Assembly: GCA_021904315.1 (NCBI GenBank)
Contig: CM038918.1
Span: 1,379,349-1,443,348 of the forward strand
Direction of reading: 5' to 3'
Length of the DNA: 64,000 nt
Source of the DNA: Sphagnum magellanicum
Lineage: Eukaryota > Streptophyta > Sphagnopsida > Sphagnales > Sphagnaceae
The notes under the pieces are model-generated. The model saw only the letters and a list, made by a program, of their open reading frames with translations, searched no databases and was not told where the DNA came from. The first letter of the stretch is position 1. The number at the start of each line of letters is the position of its first letter. Of this stretch, positions 21,755 through 33,969 are shown one piece after another. The position numbers were made by a program, and so were the translations under genes.

Positions 21755-22560
21755 GATGCAAGTAACGCAAAGAGAGGCGCAACTGAGCCACCGGGATGGA
21801 AAGCAAGGATGGAATGCACTAAGTCACTGACGCCAGAGTTCCAGACTTCCACGAGAAAAGTCAGTGACGCTAGACTTCCACGGGCTTGCACGGGCTCCTC
21901 CGGGATGAAAAGCAAGGATGGATGGAGGGATGCACTAAGTCACTGACACCAGACTTCCACGGGCTCCTCCGGGATGAAAACAGGATGGATGGAGGGATGC
22001 AGTCACTGACGCCAGACTTCCACGGGCGTGCACGGGCTCCTCTGGGATGAAAAGAAAGGATGGATGAAGGGATGAAAAGTCACTGACGCCAGACTTCTAC
22101 GGGCTCCTCCGGGATGAATAGCAAGGATGGATGGGGGGATGCACTAAGTCACTGACGCCAGACTTCCACGGGCTCCTCCGGGATGAAAAGAAAGGATGAA
22201 TGGAGGGATGCACTAAGTCACTGACGCCAGACTTCCAGACTTCCACGGCTTGCACGGGCTCCGTCGGGATGAAAAGCAAGGATGCATGGAGGGATGCAGT
22301 AAGTCACTGACGCCAGACTTCCAGACTTCCACGGCTTGCACAGGCTCCTCCGAGATGAAAAGCAAGGATGGATGGATGGATGCACTGCACTGACGCTGAA
22401 TGGATGGAGGGATGCACTGACGCGAGACTTCCACGCTCTCCTCCGGGATGAAAAGGGCCTGCGTACAGGGGCTCCGGGATGGAAACCCTGGATGGATGAA
22501 AAGAGGCAACTTACGGGGGTTCCGGGATGAAAAGCATGGATGGACAACTAAACCAGCTGG
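21755..22560. repeat. Minisatellite 1 after A2 (GGATGAAAAGCAAGG type)
   Basis: Units of about 67-88 bp consist of GGGATGAAAAGCAAGGATGG, then ATGCACTAAGTCACTGACGC, then CAGACTTCCACGGGCTCCTC. Clear starts occur at about 21901, 21968, 22043, 22110, 22179, 22267 and 22349. The minus-strand ORFs that cross it (for example 22213-22509) are repeat artefacts. Confidence 0.9.
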
Positions 22561-23215
22561 ATATATGAAAAGAAAATATTTCGGGTTCCGGGATGGATGG
22601 ATGGATGAATGAAAAGCACCTGGATGTAACGCAAAACCCGATTACACCCACCACCAGGATGGATGTAACGTGAAACTGATTTCAAAGAGAGGCGCAACTG
22701 AACCACTGGGATGGATGGATGAAAAGAAAATTACACGGGTTCCGGGATGAAAAGCACCTGGATGTAACACAGAACCCGATGGATGGATGGATGAAAAACC
22801 CCTGGATGAACGTAGAACCCGATGGATGGACGGATGAAAGCACCTGGATGTAAGGCAAGGAGAGCCGCATCTGAACCACGTGGATGGATGAAAAACACCT
22901 GGATGTAACGCAAAGAGATGTGCAACTGAAACCACCTGGATGGTTGAAAAGCACCTTGATGTAACGCAAAGAGAGGTGCAACTGAACCACCTGGATGGAT
23001 GAAAAGCACCTTGATGTACCGCAAAGAGAGCTGCAACTGAACCACCTGGATGGATGAAAAGCACCTTGATGTAACGCATAACCCACCACCTGGATGGATG
23101 AAAAAAAGATGAATAAAACGCAAAAAAAGTGCAACTGAACCACCTGGATGAAACGTAAAACCCACCACCTAGATGCATGAAAAGCACCTGGATGTAACAT
23201 ACAAAGAGGTGGCGA
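22561..23215. repeat. Minisatellite 2 after A2 (GGATGAAAAGCACCTGG type)
   Basis: Units of about 55-60 bp consist of TGGATGTAACGCAAAGAGAG, GTGCAACTGAACCACC and TGGATGGATGAAAAGCACC. It abuts minisatellite 1 and ends just before repeat B at 23224. It shares the GGATGAAAAGCAC core with the array at 50585-53285. Confidence 0.9.
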
Positions 23216-23223
23216 ATGCTTCT

Positions 23224-26200
23224 ATGAGAAGTCTGAGAGCACTTCCATAAAGACATTATACAACAAAAAACTTAAATAAAAACCTACTGAAAGCACAACA
23301 GATCTTAATAACTTTTTTAAAAAAAACATCCATAGAGACACCCATATATATATACCAATTTGTGATTGATTTCACCACAAAAATGGTTTGTCACTTTGTT
23401 TGAGGGAGAATCCAACCACCAGCATTTTCTGCACAGCATAAACAAGACTTACGGAGCCTCCAATTCTGAATTTGAACGTTATGCAATGCAGCATAAGAGA
23501 CCACCCCTCTTATGCAAGCATCAATAATACAATATTGGAATTGTGAATTTTTGATGCTGTATTAAACCTGTTCAAAATCAGGTATCTTCAAGAGGCAGGA
23601 TGAACCCTTAGGTTACCAGTGCAAAAAAGAAGGAAAAAAAATAGGCAACTTGATTTCAAGAAATTTGAGAGGACAAGACTGAGATGTTCCATTTTGAACC
23701 TAACAAGACACTAACAAAGCAACAAAAAGCATGTGCAGACAAGATGACACCTCAGAACATAGAATGGAAGCACTGAATTCTGTGTAGTTATGACACATAT
23801 ATGAGATAACATGGAATTGGTAAACTGATAACAACCTGCAATGACACATGCAAACTGAAGATAAAGGTACAGGAACAAGTTGATTGACCCCATAGAAACA
23901 CCTTAACAGATGAATAGTAGTAATATGCAGAGAGGGAAAAAAATGATCAAAGAGAGGCATCAGTGTATAACTGCTATATTCCAGATAATGTTTCAGAAAA
24001 TTCATGGCTCACAAGAGGTGAGACTTGCACAGCAGCATCTGCCTCATACAACTGCATAAATATCACGTTGTCTGGTGTTTCAGCTTTAGCGAACGAAAAC
24101 AAAACATATAACCCGACAGGCTCCAAGCACACAGGGTCGGATAAGGAAGATTTGAAACCTCTCTAGAGCACAACAACAGAAACAAGCCAAGATACTTATC
24201 CTCCACAGCTTGGCTCCGCTCCCAGCTACAAAAAATGCCTGCAAGCAACACCACACACGATCGCACTTCCATTCACAACCAACAAAAGGAAAAAAAACAG
24301 AGAGAATGTCGACGCACTTGGAAAAGTTTCGCTTTCCCTCCACCCGACCTTCTGAAAGCACGCACACACAACAGCACCAAAAAGAAAGAAGAAAAACCAA
24401 CAAAAACATTAAAAATAACGCACCTGCAAAGGTTTGCTCCGCTGTCCAGCAACAAACAACGCCCGCGATGAACGCCAAACATCACCGCATCTCCTTCGCA
24501 ACAAAAAAATGACGCAAAGAAGAGACAAGCATGCATGCACCTGGAAAAGCTTCGCTTTTCATCAATCCGACTTGCCAGAAAGCATGCAATTGCAACGAAA
24601 CAACAGTAAAAGAAAAAGAAACAAAACGAAAGCCTCTCTCTTTCTCCATCCAACCTCCTCCCTCTCCCTATCTCTGTCGCCCGTCCCCTCTTTGCATAAA
24701 GCCTTCCATCAATTTACCTTCCTTCTGCTGCTACATAAAAAAAATCAAAAAATGAGCGCACCTGCAGAAGCTCCAGCGCCAGTCCCACACACCACACGTC
24801 CTTCCTCCGAAATCAAAACCGTCACCACGCTCCACACCATCACCCTCTTCTTGCTCACAACCCTCCCCACCAACACCAACAACTCCCACAAAACGCAAAA
24901 ACACAAACCCAACGAAAGAACAACAGAGCCTACCAACAAACACGACACGGAAAATACATCACCACCATCCCCTCCACAACTTCAAACCAAGCCTAAACCA
25001 AGAATATCACACACAACCCGCAAAATGTGAACACAAGCAAAAAAATCTTGGAACCTGTCCTGTCTGAACAGGGAAATTTACTGTATTAAAATGAAAGAAA
25101 GCAAAAGCAACCCTGTTACAGAGAGCATGAATAATACATATTCATTGCCAATTGGAAATAGAAAAAAGTCCCTTTGAAATTCCAACATTAAAACATAACC
25201 AAACAACTCTAGCCAAACATACCTTTATTTTCAAATATGTTAATACACAGTTTGCTTTCATATCTTACTACACAGAGTTCAGTGGAAATTTCGAAATAGA
25301 CTAATAACACATATGCTTATAAACAGGTCTAGTCGATCAGGTCCACGAGCATGCCTCAATCATCAAGAGAGATTTTGAGTTATATCTATAAGCAGGTCTA
25401 GCCGATCAGCTCTCCGAGCATGCCATAAACATGAAGGAAGAGATGCTCTTATTTACAACAGCAGATAATCAGACCTCTAATAAGTCCAAGTACTGAAATT
25501 TCAAAGATCATTAATTGCGGGAGGTGGTTTAGTTGGAATCATTAATGGCAATGGAAACCGCATCCCGTAACACGGTATTTGCTGCTGACAAAGTAGACGC
25601 CGCAACGGCACCAGTAAAAGACGGTCCTTCGCGGAATGCAAATCCTTCATCTGCATCCGTTCCTGTGGCTCTTCTCCTGTGCCTGCAGTTCCTACCCATC
25701 AACACGCAAAGGTTATTAAAACACAGTCACTTATATATGGTATCAATACACAGAACTAGGATGCGTACGCAAGTCTCGTCGACAATGAGTAGCTGGGAAA
25801 ATAACTCAGATTCAAGATTAGCCCAGTTAGAAACGCGAGCTTGCTCTGCCCTCATGAGACAAGTTTTTGCACATAGTAACATACCATCGCTCGCGATTGT
25901 TGGCGGAATTCTTGCTGATGCAGAAGTAGGGGCAGCTCCTGATGACTGGTTTCGCATGCTGAGATGCCAGCGATGGTGATGAAAATGAAGAGAAGGAGCA
26001 GCCTTGACATTAGCGTCACAGAATCCGAAGCGAGACTTGACGCTAGTGCCTGCCATTCGCTCGTTGGTGGTGTTGCAACGTCTGCACTCATGGAACTGAT
26101 TCCTGCACCCATCTCGCTCTGATGCTAATTCAAAGGACCCTCACGAAACTGTTTTGGCAGTAAAGCAAATTGTGTTCAACCTAAACCATATTGATCCACC

Positions 26201-26256
26201 CACACAATCATGTCAAGTTCTTATACACACTCTTCTCTTCGTAAACGGGGCTTAAA
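23224..26256 (+). repeat. Joined B+A repeat, copy BA2 (fullest copy)
   Basis: This copy shows B (from 23224) running without a break into A (from about 25035) and ending at GGGGCTTAAA (26256), the same end as A1. So B and A form a single unit of about 3 kb, and the E-linked A copies are 5'-truncated versions. It has the 225-bp repeat, the CT-rich leader (about 24635-24715), the 92-codon ORF and the 72-bp duplication (about 25318-25450). The MAMETAS frame at about 25545 carries an indel after VKDGPS. Confidence 0.85.
24752..25030 (+). CDS. Hypothetical 92-aa ORF in BA2
   Basis: This is the second copy of the MSAPAEAP ORF. It differs from 10528-10806 in only two residues (PPR to PAP near the start). 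The same leader and stop position are kept. Confidence 0.3.
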   Translation: MSAPAEAPAPVPHTTRPSSEIKTVTTLHTITLFLLTTLPTNTNNSHKTQKHKPNERTTEPTNKHDTENTSPPSPPQLQTKPKPRISHTTRKM

Positions 26257-26574
26257 TTTGTTTTGCAACAGGTGGGTGGGTGCCTGTCTATGGTGGCCTT
26301 GGGTACAAGTGGAGAGATCCATAAATGGAAAAAGAAGCAAGTACATAGAGAAGCAAAACCAGGGAGGGCCCCTCCCTGGTCAACCAGAAACACAAGCTCA
26401 AAGATAACCCATATCAAGTGGAATGATAATGTAAACACTATATCATTCCTCCCTACCCAAATACACCAAAGGGTGACACTGCAAATAACTCACAACTTAC
26501 AACAATAAAAACATTACTTAATAGGAAGTATAACATTTCCAATTTGTTAGGTGTATAAGCCTCCCCCCTAGTGT
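26257..26574. other. No gene recognised
   Basis: The sequence starts with a single GGTGGGTGCCTGTCTATGG unit related to the minisatellite at 26575. It contains a short GC palindrome (GGGAGGGCCCCTCCC near 26364). Confidence 0.5.
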
Positions 26575-26712
26575 CCTGGGTACCTGTCTATGGTGGCCGG
26601 CCTTGGGTATGTGTCTATGGTAGCCTTGGGTGCCTGTCTATGGTGGCCTTGGGTATGTGTCTATGGTTTCCCTGGGTGCCTGTCTATGGTGGCCTTGGGT
26701 ATGTGTCTTACA
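26575..26712. repeat. Minisatellite, about 20-21 bp units in 40-bp pairs
   Basis: TGCCTGTCTATGGTGGCCT alternates with TGGGTATGTGTCTATGGT, three to four pairs in all. Confidence 0.85.
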
Positions 26713-27050
26713 TGGACCAGATGCGTCGCTGAAGGTGCGAAGTTCCGTCGCAATGCATGTGTACCAGGTTTGAAGAGCGCGAGTCTCCCAACATGCGCAC
26801 AGAGCTCGGCATGAAATGACCAAATGCTGCAAATAAACAAATCTCAACAAGCTTGCCCATATGGTTGGCTGAGAGAAGTGCATAACATGAAAACTACATT
26901 CATAAATACTGCATGTCACAAATCTCTCTCAGCCGACCACATGATCAAAACTGCAGAGAAACATCAAATACTCTCCATTTTTAAAAAAAAGAGCATCACT
27001 GCTTCCAAACAAAAGACATTGGCACATACACCAAGAAACTATAACCCCAT
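26713..27050. other. Single-copy spacer between BA2 and BA3
   Basis: No family is recognised. A 93-codon minus-strand ORF (26638-26919) overlaps the minisatellite and has no known motif. Confidence 0.4.
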
Positions 27051-29640
27051 GGAATTGTGAATTTGTGATGCTGTATGAAACCTGTTCAAAATCAGATATC
27101 CTCAAGAGGCAGGATGAACCCTTAGGTTAGCAGTGCCAAAAAGGAGGAACAAAAATAGGCAACTTGATTTCAAGAAATTTAAGAGGACAAGACTGAGATT
27201 TTCCATTGCGAACCTAAGCAGACACTAACAAAGCAACAAAAAGCATGTGCTGACAAGATGACACCTCAGAACATAGAATGGAAGCACTGAATTCTGTGTA
27301 GCTATGACACATGTATCAGACAACATGGAATTAGTGCAATGACACATGCAAACTGAAGATAAAGGTACAGGAACAAGTTGATTGACCTCATAAAAAGACC
27401 TTAACAGATCAATAGTAATATGCAGAGAGGGGAAAAAATGATCAAAGAGACGCATCAGTGCATCACTGCTATATTCCAGATGATGGTTCAGAAAATTCAC
27501 GGCTCACAACAGGTGAGACTTGCAGCACAAGGATCTGCGTCATACAACTGCATAAATATCACGTTGTCTGGTGTTTCAGCTTTAGCGAACGAAAACAAAA
27601 CATATAACCCGACAGGCTCGAAGCACACAGGGTGGGATAAGGAAGATTCGAAACCTCTCTACAGCACAACAACAGAAACAAGCCAAGATACTTATCCTCC
27701 ACAGCTTGGCTCCGCTCCCAGCTACAAAAATGCCTGCAAACAACACCAAACACGACCGCACTTCCATTCACAGGCAACAAAAGGGGAAAAAAAAAAGAGA
27801 AAATGTCGACGCACTTGGAAAAGTTTCACTTTCCCTCCACCCGACCTTCTGAAAGCACGCACACACAACAGCACCAAAAAGAAAGAAGAAAAACCAACAA
27901 AAACATTAAAAAATAACGCACCTGCAAAGGTTTGCTCCGCTGTCCAGCAACAAACAACGCCCGCAATGAACACCAAACATCACCGCAACTCCTTCGCAAC
28001 AAAAAAATAACGCCAAAAAAAAACAAACATGCATGCACCTGGAAAAGCTTTGCTCGTCATCAATCCGACCTGCCAGAAAGCATGCAATTGCAACGAAACA
28101 ACAGCAAAAGAAAAATAAACAAAACAAAAGCTCTCACTCTTTCTCCATCCAACCTCCTCCCTCTCCCTATCTCTGTCTCCACTCCCCTCTTTGGATCAAG
28201 CCTTCCATCAATTTACCTTCTGCTGCTACATAAAAAAAGACCAAAAAATGAGCGCACCTGCAGAAGCTCCACCGTCAGTCCCACACACTACACGTCCTTC
28301 CTCCGAAATCAAAACCGTCACCACGCTCCACACCATCACCCTCTTCTTGCTCACAACCCTCCCCACCAACACCAACAACTCCCACAAAACACAGAAACAC
28401 AAACCCAACAAAAGAACAACAGAGCCTACCAACAAACAACACACGGAAAATACATTACCACCGTCCCCTCCACAACTCCAAACCACGCCTAATCCAAGAA
28501 TCTCACACACGACCCGCGGAATGTGAACACAAGCAAAAAAACAAACCTGGAACCCGCCCCATCTTAACAGTGAAATTTGCAGTATTAAAATGAAGGAAAG
28601 CAAAAGCAACCCAGAAACCGAAAGCATGAATAATACATATTCATTGCAATTTTGGAAATAGAAAAAAATCTCTTTGAAATTCCAACATTAAAAGACAACC
28701 AAACAACTCTAGCCAAACATACTTTGATTTTCAAATATGTAATTACACTGTCTGCTTTCATATCTCACTACACAGAGTTCAGTAGACTAATAAGATATTT
28801 GCTTATAAACAGGTCTAGTCGATCAGCTCTACCATGCCATAAACATGAAGGAAGAGACACTCTTATTTACAACACCAGAAAAGCAGACCTCTAATAAGTG
28901 AAAGCACTGAAATTCAAAGATCATTAATTGCGGAGATGCTTTAGCTGGAAACATTAAAGGCAATGGAAGCCGCATTCAGTAAAACTGTATTTCCTGCGAA
29001 CAAAGTAGACGCTGCAACAGCACCAGTAAAAGGTCCTTCAGCGGAATGCAAATCGTTCATCTGGATCCCTTCCTGTGGCTCTTCTCCTGTGCCTGCAGTT
29101 CCGACCCATCAACAGGCAAAGGTTATTTGAACACAGTCAGTTACATCTGGAAGCAATACACAGAACTACGATGCGTACGCAAGTCTTGTCGGCAAAGAGT
29201 AGCTGGCAAGATAACTCAGATTCGAGATTAGCCCAGTTAGAAACGTGAGCTTGCTCTGCCCTCATTAGACTAGTTTTGCACTTACTAATATACCATCGCT
29301 CGCGATTGTTGGCGGAATTCTTGATGATGCAGAAGTAGGGGCAGCTACTGATGACTGGTTTCGCATGCTGAGATGCAGGCCATAGCCATTTATGGTGATG
29401 AAAATGAAGGGAAGGAGCAGCCTTGATATCAGCGACGCAGAATCCGAGGCGAAGTTTGACGTTAGTGCCTGCCATTCGCTCGTTGGTGGTGTTGCAACGT
29501 CTGCACTCATGAAAACTAATTCGTCCGCTTATCTCTTCTTCTAATTTAAGAACTTTCATAAAATCTGCCACCCCTCAAGGATTTGTTTCAATATAAACCA
29601 TACTGATCTACAAACACAATCCTCTAAGGTCTTATACTCA
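27051..29640 (+). repeat. Joined B+A repeat, copy BA3
   Basis: It starts at the position equivalent to 9333 of B1 and is nearly identical to B1 over the B part. The A part (from about 28530) is more diverged. Its 72-bp duplication is collapsed to one hybrid unit (28801-28865), and the MAMETAS equivalent (about 28961) begins MAMEAA-like but lost codons. The end differs from A1 and BA2 and runs into AAGCACCTGCA repeats at 29640. Confidence 0.8.
28248..28526 (+). CDS. Hypothetical 92-aa ORF in BA3
   Basis: This is the third copy of the MSAPAEAP ORF, with about eight substitutions, no frame change and the same length. The preceding CT-rich leader is at about 28130-28195. Confidence 0.3.
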   Translation: MSAPAEAPPSVPHTTRPSSEIKTVTTLHTITLFLLTTLPTNTNNSHKTQKHKPNKRTTEPTNKQHTENTLPPSPPQLQTTPNPRISHTTRGM

Positions 29641-29879
29641 TCCAAGCACCTGCAACCCACCCGAAGTACCCAAGCACCTGCACCCCAAGCAGCACCTTTG
29701 GGACCCACCCCCAAGTCTTTGCATACGGAATACAAAGACAACAAAACTGGTCTCATTTGTCCTAAAGTAATCCATGTGTCCTAGGGTCAAACCTCAAGAC
29801 AAATAGATTATAGTGTTTTGGTCGAAGGCAAGGACCTAGTCCTTGGGACACAAGCTTGCACACCATAAGATTTGGTGTC

Positions 29880-30450
29880 CTAGGACAGAATGTCTTTAAA
29901 AACTTAGGACCATAAGCTTTGAGGGCCTAGGACAGGAGGATTTCAAGCCAAATGTCTTAAGCCTTAAGTCAGATATTCTAGGCCCTAAGTCAAATGTCTT
30001 AGGCATTAAGCTATAAGTTTCAGGCCTTAAGTCAAATATTCTAGGCCCTAAGTCAAATGTCTTTGGCATTAAGCCACAAGTTTTAGGCATTAAGTCAAAT
30101 GTTTGAAGCTTTAAACCTCATGTCCTAAGCCCTAAGCCACAAGTCCTAGGCCTTATGCCAAATCTTCTAGGCCCCTAGCCAAATTTCCTTGGCCATTCAC
30201 GAAAAGTCCACAATAACCTAAAGCCAAATTTCTTTTGTAAAGACATTAAGCCAAAACTCCCATGAGTGCCTTAAGCCATATGTGTTGTAAAAATGGTAGG
30301 CTAAAAGTCCCATGAGCACTGTAAACCAAAAATGTTATGAGCACCCTGAGCAAAGAACCTTAGGCCATAGGCCCAAAGTCCTATCAACATCTTAAGACAA
30401 ATATCTTGCAAACATGGTTAGCCCAATGTCCTTGGGACCAATATGAAATA
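29880..30450. repeat. 21-bp tandem array
   Basis: At 29950-30200 the sequence is a run of 21-mers such as AGTCAAATGTCTTAGGCATTA and AGCCACAAGTCCTAGGCCTT, with fading copies on both sides. Because 21 is a multiple of 3, the minus strand keeps an ORF (29896-30090) of 7-residue repeats like PKTFDLG. Confidence 0.9.
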
Positions 30451-30489
30451 ACCTTATGCCAAATTTCAAAAATGGGTCGTATGAAATTT

Positions 30490-31160
30490 TGCGCAGAACC
30501 ATCTTCTTCGCAGATTGTCCAGTTTTCTTGCACCGATTTGTCTGTCGCCTTTATCTCTGTCTCTGTCTCTCTCAGATGTGTGTATGTGTGTGTGTGTGTG
30601 TGTGTTTTACACCAAAATCTTTGTCCACCTGCCAGTATCCTAACTTCTCGGACTGTGGAAGCTTAAATTTCTGCTCTCTCTGGAATCTCTGCAGGCTTTC
30701 AATACGCTGCTTTCTCGGATTGATTGAATGCGAAACTACATTTGTGCTTTGATTCTTCTCTCTCTCTCTTCTCTCAAACCCAATCTCTGTGCGGCTTTCA
30801 GTATCCTGCTTTGAAGCAAGCTTTGTTTCGATTGTTCTCTTTCTTACACCATTGAATCTCTCTGCTGTAGTATCTCAGATTGTTCTCTCTCTCTCTCTTA
30901 CAACATTGTATCTCTCTGTGTACCTTCTAGTGTTTCAGATCATTCTCTCTTTTACACCATTGAATCTCTGTGAAACGTGGTCTGTTCTCTCTCTCTCCCT
31001 CTCTCACCAAATCTCTGTGCTGAATTGTCTGCTTTGATTCAAACTCTCGCAACTGCAAATGGATCGAAATTTGAAATAATTTCTTCAACATTCTTCCATT
31101 CTCTGCAACACCCATTTCTTCTGCCCTCAAGTCTTTTGTGTGTAGGGTTTAGATTCATGA
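30490..31160 (+). other. CT-rich leader-like stretch with (GT)n
   Basis: Repeated TTCTCTCTCTCTC and TTACACCATTGAATCTCTCTG phrases occur at about 30759, 30835, 30883, 30942 and 30985. A (GT)n tract lies at 30576-30605. Such pyrimidine-rich DNA is common in plant 5' leaders, but no following coding region is recognised. Confidence 0.6.
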
Positions 31161-32779
31161 TCACAAATTGGGTATTACATTTTTCTCCATTTCTTTTTAA
31201 GAACCCCTAAGTTGGCACTTTCAAACATTTCCTTTGTAATTATTCTGCAGAAATAGGTACCCAAAATTCAAATATTTTGTTCAAGTGGCTAGACTCGTTT
31301 TTATCAATACTAATGGTAATTGAGAATGTATTTATGGTACTGGACATGAGACGCATTTAACAATAAATCTATATGTTAAGTTATTATGCGTTTGTTTGTT
31401 GGCCTTCCCTACCAAGGCAAGGATATTGTGTTTAGATTCATTATAAAGTATAGTAGCTTAAGGGAATTTGGACCCTAGGTAGTAGGTCTATTTTTGAATG
31501 AGGTTTTTTGAAAGATGATATTTTGGCTTGAGTTGAAACTTGAGATTACTTATAGATTTATAATATCTTGAAGGATTTTGGTTTCTTTTAGAGGATGTTT
31601 TGAAGATTATATTTTTGCATGGTGAAATATTTGAGTTTCCATAATTCTTCTTTTTAAATGTAAATGGCAAGGCCACGGTGTGACACACCCCTTCTTTGGA
31701 TGTGACCATGCCATACCCTTTGAAACCATGGGTTTTTGTATCATCAAAATGCTTCAATAAGGTGATATGCACATTTGTTGTTTTGCCCATTTTTGAATCA
31801 ATAGAGCAAAAGTTATCGAATTTAGAGTGTTTTTTTTTCTTTGAAATTTCAATTAAAATTAATCTCCCAGTTTCATGAGAGCTCTCGAGTTAAAGCCCAC
31901 TTCAAGTGACTAGTATGGGGATGAGGGACTGGACAAAAGGTTTAATATACTTGGGCCAACAGCGCAGTGGCCCTTGAATCAATGTTAATCTTCAAAAGCC
32001 AAAAGAGGTTATGCAATCACTTCCATTAACTCTTTTCTTTCAATAATATGCCCTAATATTCTATTCTGGTATTAAAACACCATGTCAGTTGCAAGAGCTT
32101 TTTTTTTAGTGAATTTTTGTCAAAATAAAAAAACATAAAAATCAAAAGGGAATATTTTGTCTGAATATTCCTGATTTTTCTGAAAAATTCACCAAAGTTG
32201 GAAAAAAAAAATTGAAAACTATTTCACCACATTGTGACTCTGAATGTAGTTTGGTAGAATTTTTTAAACTATTATTTTCACTATTTAGATAGATTCTAAA
32301 AACCTGTTGCCAATTTAATGCTAAATCCTTGTTGAATGCTAGTAGACAATGATGCAACATTAATAAATTGAAGAAAATATCACTGGTTGATTGGTTAGTT
32401 TATTGACAATTTTATTTTTTTAAATTGTTGTTTCTATGATTTTTTTTTATGGTTTCAATATGGCAATTGGATTTTTATTGTTTGTCCAAAGTTGTGATTT
32501 CAGTTTGTGTACCATTTAAGTTATTTCTTGCTTGGTGTATCCCATTATTTTCCACATAATAAGGTTATGTACAAAGAGAGTAAAACCCAAGAGAAGAATC
32601 CTAAGTTTCCATGTCTCCTGAAACTAAGGAGGCCAGTCAAAATGCAAGAGGGGACTCTACTGAAAGAAAATACCAAAGGAAGAAACTCAAATTTCTTTCT
32701 CAACCAAGGATGGTTCGAATTTTCTCAATTTCTTTCTCAATTGAATGATTTGAGTTTTCTCCTGCATTTACATGTCTAC
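31161..32779. other. No gene recognised
   Basis: AT-rich sequence. Minus-strand 31488-31790 and plus-strand 32507-32791 ORFs have no family signature. Confidence 0.5.
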
Positions 32780-33310
32780 CTGGGGGCCTAGGTCTGTTAG
32801 GAGATGCCTAAGCAAGACTTAGGGGATTACACAAAGCTTATTAAAAAAGTTAACTAAAGATTATGTTAAGTTAAGAGATATTTAGGGATTATTTAGGTAC
32901 TATATAATATCTATTTAAGGCTATTGAAAGAAACACCTAAGGATCTATTTAAGTTATGGGATATCTAAGGATTAGATGATTATTTAAGACCTATGCCTAA
33001 AAAATACAAGGAAACAACTAAAGACATACCTAAGATATTAGATCTAAGGGCCACTTAAGAGATTACATAGAACTTACTAGAAGGTTATCTAGGGGTTATC
33101 AAAAGTTTACATAGGAAATTACATAAGACTTGCTTAGAGAATTAGTTAAGGAAATACACAAGAGCATACTTAGGTTATGGGGTACCTAAAAACCACTTGG
33201 GGGACAGCATACAACCTACTTGTGTGATTAAAAATTTCCCTAAGGTAGGGGATATCTAAGAGTTATTTAGAGAGTTACTTAAGGTTGATTCATGGTTCAA
33301 AAGGGGTTAC
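32780..33310. repeat. Very degenerate short-period repeat
   Basis: Words like GATTACATAAGACTTACTTA, TTAAGAGATA and GGTTATC.AGGGGTTA recur at about 20-30 bp spacing without a clean unit. It is an old decayed tandem array. Confidence 0.45.
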
Positions 33311-33479
33311 ATAGGTCAAAATCAAAAGATTTGTTGCACTTACAAAAATAAAGGAAATCCTCCAAAAAAATTTAGATACTTTCACAAATTAGTGAAAAAT
33401 TGTCACCAAATCACGACATAAAATATAAAATGGAAATAGGTGAAGTACAGGAGAGGGGGAAAAGGAAAAAGGTGAGAGA

Positions 33480-33962
33480 AAAGGAAGGGTGTGAAAATTC
33501 AAGAATAGTTTTCGAACAAGTGAAATTTGACAACATGGATAAAACAAAATTTCAAATAAATATTAACAACGAATATTGAATAAATGAAAATTCTATTTGT
33601 GGATGATAGTGATTATAAAAATGCAATTCTGTATGCATAGATGAATGTGATCACATCAATGAATTTAAAGATTTGGGTGAAATTTTAAATACAAATGAAT
33701 TTCGTGTTTCATGAATGGAATTTATCACACATGTAATTTGTTGTTCGATAGGACTTGATGATGCATGGGACTATATTCATGAATGAAGTTGACTACATGA
33801 AATTAACTAACCACACCTAATTAGATTTATATATGAACAAGCTTTGACAACTTGGATGAAATTGAATTTGGTAGTAAAATTAACACATATGGATGAAAAT
33901 GAATGAAAGGACAATATAGATGAATCTGACATCAACTTTTTGAAAGCTATGGTACCACATGG
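33480..33962. repeat. Degenerate GGATGAAA-type repeat at left edge of D2
   Basis: Phrases such as GACAACATGGATGAAATTGA, CACATATGGATGAAAATGA and ACATGGATGAAAGTCATC recur and run straight into the first bases of element D2 (33963). The core resembles that of the minisatellites after the A copies. Confidence 0.5.
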
Positions 33963-33969
33963 ATGAAAG

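Noticed and set aside
22642-23256. Minus-strand ORF of 204 codons
   Set aside because: It is a translation of minisatellite 2 with all three frames partly open. There is no protein signature.
26364-26378. GC palindrome GGGAGGGCCCCTCCC as a regulatory site
   Set aside because: It is isolated, with no associated gene, and a short palindrome of this kind is weak evidence.
30490-31160. CT-rich stretch as promoter and 5' leader of a gene
   Set aside because: No credible coding region follows, and the CT phrases are part of an irregular tandem repeat.
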